Positions 16,597-22,638 of a stretch of DNA of 22,638 nucleotides are shown piece by piece (position 1 is the first letter of the stretch; each line of letters begins with the position of its first letter). A model generated the notes under the pieces. The model saw only the letters and a list, made by a program, of their open reading frames with translations. It searched no databases and was not told the origin of the DNA. A program made the position numbers and the translations under genes. The stretch spans positions 1 to 22,638 of the forward strand of contig DASRIS010000057.1 of NCBI GenBank assembly GCA_035649895.1, written 5' to 3'. The DNA comes from DASSUC01 sp035649895 (GTDB lineage Bacteria; Actinomycetota; Actinomycetes; Mycobacteriales; Micromonosporaceae).

Positions 16597-19500
16597 CCGT
16601 CCTGCTCCTTGCCGGCCTGCGAAGATTGCGACCCGGTCGTTGTGCGCTCTGGCGTCTTCAGGTCAGGACGCCTGCCTTCCGCCGCCGTACCCCCGTCCGG
16701 CGCTGAGCCCCTGATGGCGCCGTCCGGCGCTAAGCCCCTGGGTTGCGAACGGCCTCGCTGCACCCCCCGGTGGTACGCCGACAGTAGGCCTCGCACTGCT
16801 TCCGGCGTACGCCGGTGCGAAGTGTTCGCGTTCTTGTCCACGCCGCCGGGCACCAGCTGTGCCATCGGCACCCGCTTGGGCAGGCCGGCGCCGGTCACGT
16901 CGGACGCCCGGGACTCCGCGGCTGCGGTAGCCGCCCGCCACCCGTCGTCAGCGGCGCTTTCCCAGCTTGCATAGTCCTGTGCGGGGACCCGCCGCACTCC
17001 GGCCGACGCTGCTTCGCGCCCGGCCGCCTCTGTGTGGTAGTCGGTACCGGCCGGCGCCTCGGTGCGCGCCGAAGGGCCTCGGCCGGCGGAAACTGGCCCA
17101 CGGTCGCCACCCGGCTGGGTACGCGGTGATGCCGCCGAGGACGCACCCTCTTCTGGCACCGACCGCCGGGTGCGGAACCAAGCGGACTCCAGCTCTCGGA
17201 AGATCGGCAGCTCCATCGTCTCGTCCACGAACCGGGGCCGGCTGTCCGGCGCCGATCCGTACCCTGTGGTTTGCTCCGCCGCTGCCGCGCCGTCCTCGCC
17301 GCGGACCCGAGGAATCTCGGCCGTCATGTCGAGAGCGGCGGCAAACTGCTCCGGTACGGCGGGCGGGCCGCCGTTGTCGGACGTCTCCGCGGAGGGCGGA
17401 GGTGGCGGCCAGGCTGGCGGCGGCGGTGCGCCACCGGATCGCAGGCCACCGGATGGGGCGGAGGCCGGGGGTGGGCCGAAATCTTCGCGGCCGGAGGACC
17501 GGGCACCGTTGGTCCGGCTCTCTGGTGGCGGCGGAGAGCCGGCCATCACCTCGCCGTCGAAGATACGGCTGTCGCCAGGCTTGCGCTGGGGCAGCGGGTC
17601 CTGCGCCGGGGGACTGAGCGGGCCAGCGCTGGCGCCGTTGGCACCGGACGCCCCCGTCAGATCCGACCAGGCGGGCATCGGCGGGCGGGAGCCCGCCCCT
17701 GGGCCCGTCGGGCCGGTCGGACCACGAGGATCGTCCATCGGGCGCTGGGAGAGCGGCGGGGTCCGGTCGAACGGCCCGCTATCGAACGCGCGGGCCGGCT
17801 GCTCCGGCGGTCGTGCACCAGCGGACGGCCCACTCTCCAGGGCGAGCGGTGGGCCGACCGGGTTCCGGGACTGCCCGGAGCCGCCCCGGCCCAGCATGTC
17901 GATGCTTCCGCCGCGCAGGCGCCCGGCGAGTGCCCGGGGGACGAGGACCGTCGGCGGCAGCATGACGTCGGCGATCGTCCCGCGCTCCGGGGCGGAGCGC
18001 AGCTCCACCCGGATGCCGTGCCGGCTGGCCAACCGGGCGACCACCACGAGGCCCATCATCCGGGACACCGCCACGTCCACCGTCGGCGGCGTGGACAGCC
18101 GCTCGTTGAGGTCGCTGAGCTGCTCCGGCATGATGCCGATGCCGCGGTCCTCGACGAGCAGCACGGCCCGGTCGCCGACCCGGCGCGCCTCAACGAAGAC
18201 CGACGAGTCCGGTGGGGAGAACGAGGTGGCGTTGTCCAGCAGCTCGGCGACGAGGTGTACGACATCGTTGACGGCGTGCGCGCCGACCTCGATGTCCCGG
18301 TCGATGACGCCGAACTCGATGCGGGTGTAGTGCTCCACCTCGGACTGCGCGGCGCGCAGCACGTCGCTGAGGGCGGCCGGCTCCCGCTGCACCCGGGTCG
18401 AGTCGGCCCCGGCGAGCACGAGCAGGTTCTCGTCGTTACGGCGCATCCGGGTGGCGAGGTGGTCGAGCTGGAACAGCTCGGCGAGCCGGTCCGGGTCTTC
18501 CTCACCGCGCTCCAGCCGGTCCAGGTGACCGATCAGGCGGTCGACCAGCAGCTGGGAACGGCGAGCCAGGTTGACGAACATGGTCGCGACGGAGGAGCGC
18601 AGCGCCGCCTGCTCGGCCGCGGTCCGCACCGCCTCCATGTGGACCCGGTTGAACGCCTCGGTCACCTGGCCGAACTCGTCGCGGCTGCGCACCGGCAGCG
18701 GCTCGGCGATCTGGGTGGCGATCTGCATCGGCGAGAGCTGGGTGGTCAGCGCCGGGTCCCGCAGCCGGTTGACCGCCTGCGGCAGGCCGTACTGGGCTAC
18801 CGAAAGCGCACCGTGCCGGAGCTCGCGCAGCGAGCGGGCCATCGACCGGGCCACCAGCCAGGCGAAGAGGATCGCGAGCAGGAGCATGCCGAGCAGCAGG
18901 CCGGTCTCGACGAGCACCTGCCGCTGGACATCGTCGCGCAGGATGGTCGCCTGCTCCTCCATCTCGCGGTCGAGCGCGCTCTCCACCTTGCGGAGCAGGT
19001 CCGCACGGTCGCGCATGGCCGCGTCCCACTTCGGAGCGTCGAACTCCGACTTGAGGTCCTCCAGCTTGCCGCCGTTCAGAATGCTCTCGAACGCGCCTTC
19101 GTACTTCTCGGCCAGGCGCAGGTCGTCACCTGACATCTCCTGGTCGAAGAGCGTGCGCTCGGGTGACGTGGCCACCACGAGGAAGCTCGCGAATGCCTGC
19201 TCCTGGCCGGTGAGGGCAGCGACGAAGTCACGGCGCCGGGCGTCCGGCAGCGGCTCCTTCTGCTCGTCACCGAAGGCACGGAGCACCACGATCCGCTCCT
19301 GGGACAGGTACTCCTTCATACTCGAGATCGCCGCCGCGGCGCGCATCCGGTCGTTCAGGCTGGTCTCGCCGGCCAGCTGCGCCGACGAGTCGCGGATCGC
19401 GAGCAGGTCGGCGATGAGCACCCGGTAGAAGAATGCGGCGTACGAGAGCGACACGTCCTTGCGGGTCGCCACGTCCTGGCGCAGGTTCGGCAGCTCGGAG

Positions 19501-19934
19501 ATCTGGGTGTCGATGCGCTCGAGGAGCGTCTTGAAGCTCGTCGGCAGGTCGGCCAGGCCGGTGCGACGCAGCTGGTAGCTGCTCTTGGCCTGGTCGGTCT
19601 CGCCGAAGCGCTTCTGGTAGTCCCCGGTGTTCTTCTGCACCGCCGCCGGGTCGCGCGTGTTGAGCAGCAGCGTCGCCGCCGCCCGCTCGTCCTGCAGGCG
19701 GTGCACGAGCAGCCCGACATCGGCCGACAGGCTCGACAGGGTGCGCGCTCGGTCCGCGTTGTTCGCGGTCGCGATGTGGTCAACCAGCCCATTGGTGCCC
19801 ACCACGATCGTCGCCAGCGTCGGCACGATCATGATCAGCCCCAGCTTCGACCAGATGGGCAGGTCGCGGAGCCGGCCAACCGGCCGGTGGAGACGCGACA
19901 CCATCCCCGTCGCCGTCCTTGGCCGCTTGCTCAC
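16593..19934 (-). CDS. cvnA: CvnA: NIT/HAMP sensor histidine-kinase-like protein of the conservon
   Basis: A 1113-aa membrane sensor. TM1 is at about 29-48; a helical extracytoplasmic nitrate/nitrite-sensing (NIT) type domain at about 55-335; TM2 at about 342-363; HAMP to about 430. A helical dimerisation region follows (LARRSQLLVDRLIGHLDRLERGEEDP, DHLATRMRRNDENLLVLAG), then an ATPase domain with N-box ELLDNAT at 564-570 and G1 DRGIG at 596-600. Residues 671-905 are Pro/Gly-rich and disordered. The end carries the tail module with AGLPKRVPMAQLVPG at about 1017-1031, also found in the 810-aa protein convergent to this operon. The start GTG 19934 is preceded by GGAGGG; ATG 19904 is an alternative. 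It is the first gene of a four-gene operon cvnABCD, with no P450 or other extra conservon gene visible here. Confidence 0.95.
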   Translation of the reverse strand: MSKRPRTATGMVSRLHRPVGRLRDLPIWSKLGLIMIVPTLATIVVGTNGLVDHIATANNADRARTLSSLSADVGLLVHRLQDERAAATLLLNTRDPAAVQKNTGDYQKRFGETDQAKSSYQLRRTGLADLPTSFKTLLERIDTQISELPNLRQDVATRKDVSLSYAAFFYRVLIADLLAIRDSSAQLAGETSLNDRMRAAAAISSMKEYLSQERIVVLRAFGDEQKEPLPDARRRDFVAALTGQEQAFASFLVVATSPERTLFDQEMSGDDLRLAEKYEGAFESILNGGKLEDLKSEFDAPKWDAAMRDRADLLRKVESALDREMEEQATILRDDVQRQVLVETGLLLGMLLLAILFAWLVARSMARSLRELRHGALSVAQYGLPQAVNRLRDPALTTQLSPMQIATQIAEPLPVRSRDEFGQVTEAFNRVHMEAVRTAAEQAALRSSVATMFVNLARRSQLLVDRLIGHLDRLERGEEDPDRLAELFQLDHLATRMRRNDENLLVLAGADSTRVQREPAALSDVLRAAQSEVEHYTRIEFGVIDRDIEVGAHAVNDVVHLVAELLDNATSFSPPDSSVFVEARRVGDRAVLLVEDRGIGIMPEQLSDLNERLSTPPTVDVAVSRMMGLVVVARLASRHGIRVELRSAPERGTIADVMLPPTVLVPRALAGRLRGGSIDMLGRGGSGQSRNPVGPPLALESGPSAGARPPEQPARAFDSGPFDRTPPLSQRPMDDPRGPTGPTGPGAGSRPPMPAWSDLTGASGANGASAGPLSPPAQDPLPQRKPGDSRIFDGEVMAGSPPPPESRTNGARSSGREDFGPPPASAPSGGLRSGGAPPPPAWPPPPPSAETSDNGGPPAVPEQFAAALDMTAEIPRVRGEDGAAAAEQTTGYGSAPDSRPRFVDETMELPIFRELESAWFRTRRSVPEEGASSAASPRTQPGGDRGPVSAGRGPSARTEAPAGTDYHTEAAGREAASAGVRRVPAQDYASWESAADDGWRAATAAAESRASDVTGAGLPKRVPMAQLVPGGVDKNANTSHRRTPEAVRGLLSAYHRGVQRGRSQPRGLAPDGAIRGSAPDGGTAAEGRRPDLKTPERTTTGSQSSQAGKEQDG
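16749..17210 (-). other. C-terminal tail module of CvnA
   Basis: Codes residues about 909-1062: LPIFRELESAWF, DYASWESAADDGWRAA, AGLPKRVPMAQLVPG and YHRGVQRGR. The same ordered blocks end the convergent 810-aa protein (14451-14750). A 21-bp near-direct repeat with 27-bp period (16693-16713, 16720-16740) lies just downstream in the gene and codes GLAPDGAIRG-like text. Confidence 0.75.
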
Positions 19935-20232
19935 GTCACCGCCCTCCGTACGGGTGCGCGGACATCGACACAGGCACCCTAACCGGCCGACCCGGGCGGG
20001 CCGGACCCCCGAGATTCCATCACGCCGCGTGTCAAGAAGAAAGCCCGGGTTGGCACCTAACGCGACTGTGATGCGATGGAGACAGCATTCGAACGCGAAA
20101 AGTTTGCGCGGAGTAACCAACAGTAAATCTCGGCCCGCCAGGCGGTCCACTCGGGGGCTCCGCCTCCACTATGGGCAGCCATCCGCGTGCGCCGCGCGAC
20201 AGCCAGTAGCTGGACCTTGGTTGCGCCAGAAA

Positions 20233-20286
20233 GCGGATCGGTCGGCTGGTCGGCCGCAGGAGGCGGATCGGTCGGCTGGTCGGCCG
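20233..20286. repeat. 24-bp direct repeat with 30-bp period upstream of cvnA
   Basis: Two identical 24-bp copies (20233-20256 and 20263-20286) starting GCGGATCGGTCGG and ending CTGGTCGGCCG. They are separated by 6 bp, so centres are about three helical turns apart. This is compatible with a protein-binding pair but unproven. Confidence 0.85.
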
Positions 20287-20296
20287 GGAGACGAGC

Positions 20297-20317
20297 CGCC
20301 CTGTGCGCCACAGGGCG
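20297..20317. repeat. Perfect 9-bp hairpin in the add-cvnA spacer
   Basis: CGCCCTGTG (20297-20305) and CACAGGGCG (20309-20317) enclose a 3-nt loop. A second small hairpin, CGACG-TTG-CGTCG (20316-20328), follows at once. Possibly a terminator for add, 190 bp past its stop, or a structured part of a cvnA leader. Confidence 0.6.
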
Positions 20318-20509
20318 ACGTTGCGTCGCGAGGCGGCGGCCGTCCTCGTGTCACGCGACCGATGTGCCCTTGTATGCGCTGGGCGTGGATAGGCGTATCC
20401 GCACCCGCGGGACACCAGACAGCACCGGTCAGGACAAGACCAGCCGAGGCACCCGAGACCAGCCAGACCAGCCGAGGCCAGCCGGGTCACCCCGAGGCCA
20501 GGGCGGGTA

Positions 20510-21595
20510 TCAGGACGCAGCCAGCAGCTTCCCGTACGCGGGCTTGATCACCTCGTTGATGATCGCCAACCGCTCGTCGAACGGGATGAACGCGCTCTTC
20601 ATCGCGTTGATGGTGAACCACTGCAGCTCGGCCCAGCCGTACCCGAACGCCGCCACGAGCAGCGCCATCTCCCGGCTCATCGAGGTGCCGCTCATCAGCC
20701 GGTTGTCGGTGTTCACGGTGACCCGGAAGCGCAGGTCACGCAGCAGCCCGATGGGGTGCTCAGCGATCGAGGCGGCGGCCCCGGTCTGGATGTTCGAGGA
20801 CGGGCAGAGCTCCAGCGGGATGCGCTTGTCCCGTACGTAGGCCGCGAGCCGGCCGATGACCGGCCGCCCGTCGCCGAGGGCGATGTCGTCCACGATCCGT
20901 ACCCCGTGCCCCAGCCGGTCGGCTCCGCACCACTGGATCGCCTGCCAGATCGACGGCAGGCCGAAGGCCTCCCCGGCGTGGATGGTGAAGTGGAAGTTCT
21001 CCCGCTGGAGGTACTCGAAGGCGTCCAGGTGCCGGGTTGGCGGGTAGCCGGCCTCGGCGCCGGCGATGTCGAAGCCCACCACGCCGTGGTCGCGGTAGCG
21101 CACCGCCAGCTCGGCGATCTCCATCGAGCGGGCCGCGTGCCGCATCGCGGTCAGCAGCGTGCCCACCCGGATCGTCAACCCCTGCGCAGCCGCCTCGGCG
21201 GCCCCGTACGCGAAGCCGGCCAGCACCGCCTCGACCACCTCCGGCAGGGTGAGCCCGGCGGCGCAGTGCTGCTCCGGGGCGAACCGGACCTCGGCGTAGG
21301 CAACCCCGTCCGCCGCCAGGTCGACCGCGCACTCGGCCGCCACGCGGTGCAGCGCCTCGGGCGTCTGCATGACCGCGACAGTGTGCGCGAACGTCTCCAG
21401 ATAACGCTCGAGCGACCCGGAGCTGGCCGCATCCACGAACCACCGCCCCAGCTCGGCAGCGTCGGTGCTGGGCAGCACGTGCCCTACCGCCGCGGCGAGC
21501 TCGACGATCGTCGCCGGGCGAAGGCCACCGTCCAGATGGTCGTGCAGGAGCGCCTTCGGGGCCTTGACGATCTCGTCGTAGGTAGGTTGTGACAT
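20510..21595 (-). CDS. add: Adenosine deaminase
   Basis: Zn-dependent hydrolase converting adenosine or deoxyadenosine to inosine or deoxyinosine in purine salvage. 361 aa, normal length. Metal and catalytic residues: H18 and H20 in LLHDHLDGGLRP, H206 and E209 in HAGEAFG, H230 in DRLGHG, and D297 in VTVNTDN. The residue after that Asp is Asn, as I recall for actinobacterial Add, where animal enzymes have a second Asp. The start ATG 21595 has a TAAGGT box 6 nt upstream, so it is leaderless. It is divergent from the RNA methyltransferase gene, and the two 5' ends are nearly touching. Confidence 0.96.
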   Translation of the reverse strand: MSQPTYDEIVKAPKALLHDHLDGGLRPATIVELAAAVGHVLPSTDAAELGRWFVDAASSGSLERYLETFAHTVAVMQTPEALHRVAAECAVDLAADGVAYAEVRFAPEQHCAAGLTLPEVVEAVLAGFAYGAAEAAAQGLTIRVGTLLTAMRHAARSMEIAELAVRYRDHGVVGFDIAGAEAGYPPTRHLDAFEYLQRENFHFTIHAGEAFGLPSIWQAIQWCGADRLGHGVRIVDDIALGDGRPVIGRLAAYVRDKRIPLELCPSSNIQTGAAASIAEHPIGLLRDLRFRVTVNTDNRLMSGTSMSREMALLVAAFGYGWAELQWFTINAMKSAFIPFDERLAIINEVIKPAYGKLLAAS

Positions 21596-21601
21596 GTGCA
21601 G

Positions 21602-21607
21602 ACCTTA
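21602..21607 (-). promoter_or_regulatory. -10 box TAAGGT of a leaderless add promoter
   Basis: TAAGGT on the minus strand ends 6 nt before ATG 21595. It lies between the two divergent genes, only 15 bp from the likely TTG start of the methyltransferase. No good -35 is visible. Confidence 0.5.
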
Positions 21608-21621
21608 GTGCCGGAGAGCCT

Positions 21622-22566
21622 TTGAGAGTCGAGGCTCTGCCGTACCTTTGCTGCCCGGTCTGCACAGCCGGGCTGGCCCGCGCCGGTCGAGCCCTGCGCT
21701 GCCCGGCGGGCCACGCCTTCGACGTCGCGCGCCAAGGATATGTGAGCCTGCTCACCGGACACTCCCGCCATCCAGGCGACAGCCCCGCGATGGTCGCGGC
21801 CCGGGTGCAGTTCCTCGCCGCCGGGCACTACCGGTTCCTGGCCGAGGCCATCGCCGCCGCGGCGCTACAGCACGGGTACGCCGCACCGCCAGCGCCCGGC
21901 ACCGCACCGCCAGCGCCCGACACTCCACCGACCACGCCCGGCACCGCACCGCCAGCGCCCGGCGTGAGCCGGCTGGCTGTGGACGTCGGCGGGGGCACCG
22001 GTTACCACCTCGCCACCGTGCTGGCGGCGGAGCCGGCGCTGGTCGGGCTGGTGCTGGACGCGTCGACGGCGGCGGCCCGCCGGGCGGCGCGGGCGCATCC
22101 CCGGTGCGCCGCGGTGGTCTGCGACGCGTGGTCCCGGCTGCCGCTGGCCGACGGGTGCGCCCGGCTCGTCCTGTCGGTGTTCGCCCCGCGCAACGGCCCG
22201 GAGTTCCACCGCATCATGCACCCCAGCGGCGTCCTCGTGGTCGCCACGCCAACGGCCGGGCACCTGGCGGAGCTGGTGTCCCGGCTGGACCTGCTGCACG
22301 TCGACCCGGCCAAGCAGGGCCGGGTCGAGGCGAGCCTCGGTGGCTGGTTCGCGCCGCTCGCCGAGGAGGTGCGCACCGCACGGCTGGAGCTGGACCGCGC
22401 CGATGTCGCGGCGCTGGTCGGCATGGGCCCGTCAGCATGGCACCTGGACCCGGCCGAGCTGTCCCGGCGGGTGGCGGCACTGGCCGAGCCGTTCGAGGTC
22501 ACCGCGTCGGTACGGGTCACCGCCTACCGGCCGCGCCCGGGCCCACAGCCCGGCCGGCCGGGCTGA
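21622..22566 (+). CDS. RlmA-type 23S rRNA guanine-N1 methyltransferase (putative)
   Basis: SAM-dependent RNA methyltransferase of the RlmA/TlrB family, which modifies G745 or G748 of 23S rRNA. TlrB-type members give tylosin resistance. 314 aa from TTG 21622. Zn-knuckle residues C11, C14, C27 and H31 (CCPVC, RCPAGHAF) are present, then FDVARQGYVSLL and PGDSPAMVAARVQFLAAGHY. The SAM motif DVGGGTGYH is at 121-129, with a catalytic-region VFAPRNGPEFHRI. TTG 21622 is preferred over GTG 21589 because GGAGAG precedes it and the longer start would overlap the add start. A Pro-rich repeat insert (88-115) is unusual. The last codons lie in the left arm of the terminal palindrome. Confidence 0.85.
   Translation: MRVEALPYLCCPVCTAGLARAGRALRCPAGHAFDVARQGYVSLLTGHSRHPGDSPAMVAARVQFLAAGHYRFLAEAIAAAALQHGYAAPPAPGTAPPAPDTPPTTPGTAPPAPGVSRLAVDVGGGTGYHLATVLAAEPALVGLVLDASTAAARRAARAHPRCAAVVCDAWSRLPLADGCARLVLSVFAPRNGPEFHRIMHPSGVLVVATPTAGHLAELVSRLDLLHVDPAKQGRVEASLGGWFAPLAEEVRTARLELDRADVAALVGMGPSAWHLDPAELSRRVAALAEPFEVTASVRVTAYRPRPGPQPGRPG
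21883..21966 (+). repeat. 21-bp in-frame repeat (4 units) in the methyltransferase
   Basis: Four 21-bp units code APPAPGT, APPAPDT, PPTTPGT and APPAPGV, between the Zn-knuckle/linker helix and the SAM-binding strand. They form a flexible Pro-rich linker of 28 residues that I do not expect in the family core. Confidence 0.9.
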
Positions 22567-22638
22567 CCGGCCTGACCGGGCCGGCCGGCCCGGTCAGGCC
22601 GGTCAGCCCGGCCGGCCGGGCTGTGGGCCCGGGCGCGG
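22531..22638. repeat. Perfect 108-bp palindrome at the right edge (54-bp arms, no loop)
   Basis: Positions 22531-22584 are the exact reverse complement of 22585-22638; I checked this base by base. The left arm includes the last 12 codons of the methyltransferase gene. Within each arm is a 16-bp self-palindrome (22548-22563 and 22606-22621). The repeat stops only because the window does, so it may extend further. It could be a terminator core with a fold-back assembly error, or a true giant palindrome. Confidence 0.95.

Larger units (their letters stand above)
19935..20509. promoter_or_regulatory. 575-bp non-coding region upstream of cvnA and downstream of add
   Basis: No credible gene. A minus-strand TAGGGT (19981-19976) is a possible -10 for cvnA, giving a leader of about 35 nt. 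A TTGACA (20035-20030) is present but is not at -35 spacing from it. A relatively AT-rich island lies near 20075-20130. Upstream are a 24-bp direct repeat, two hairpins, and CCAGCCGAGG-type short repeats at about 20437-20500. Confidence 0.45.

Noticed and set aside
17271..19133. 620-codon plus-strand open frame opposite cvnA
   Set aside because: Antisense shadow of the NIT/HAMP/ATPase coding frame.
20030..20035. TTGACA as the -35 of the cvnA promoter
   Set aside because: No -10 at 16-19 bp; the nearest TANNNT (TAGGGT, 19981-19976) is 48 bp away.

Overview
The window is very GC-rich, with strong codon-position bias, SD-led and leaderless genes side by side, and an actinobacterial 'conservon'. 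Gene content and protein sequences suggest a member of the Micromonosporaceae (Micromonospora/Salinispora/Actinoplanes type). This assignment rests on recall of families, not on a search. The window probably starts inside a gene by truncation. It ends inside a perfect palindrome, which could mark a contig end.

Left part (1-7.8 kb): a truncated B12-dependent acyl-CoA (methylmalonyl-CoA) mutase large subunit (-); a transmembrane Ser/Thr kinase (+) followed by a phosphohexomutase-type phospho-sugar mutase (+); a GOLPH3/GPP34-fold protein (-); uracil phosphoribosyltransferase upp (-), divergent from deoxyribose-phosphate aldolase deoC (+). With adenosine deaminase (add) near the right end, this is nucleoside salvage and catabolism. 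Mutase genes and aldehyde dehydrogenases can handle the sugar-phosphate and acetaldehyde products. Several of these genes have a TANNNT -10 box 6-9 nt before the start codon, which indicates leaderless transcripts.

Middle (7.8-12.4 kb): the remnant of a Fic-family gene whose middle, including the catalytic HPFxxGNGR region, has been deleted. It is followed by a leaderless mini-ORF and two overlapping aldehyde dehydrogenase genes. The second encodes only a cofactor-domain-like half without the catalytic cysteine, so the pair looks like a split ALDH16. An acidic protein of unknown function follows.

Right part (12.4-20 kb): a conservon (cvnA-B-C-D: NIT/HAMP sensor kinase, roadblock/LC7, DUF742, small GTPase) on the minus strand. 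It converges on an 810-aa plus-strand protein whose N-terminus looks like a decayed IS110-type transposase domain. The C-terminus of that protein carries the same AGLP(R/K)RVP tail module that ends the conservon kinase. This pairing is the most interesting candidate for an undescribed system: a domesticated transposase-like protein apparently wired to a conservon.

Far right (20-22.6 kb): a 575-bp non-coding region with repeats and hairpins, add (-), a divergent RlmA-type rRNA methyltransferase (+), and a perfect 108-bp palindrome that overlaps the 3' end of the last gene and runs to the window edge.
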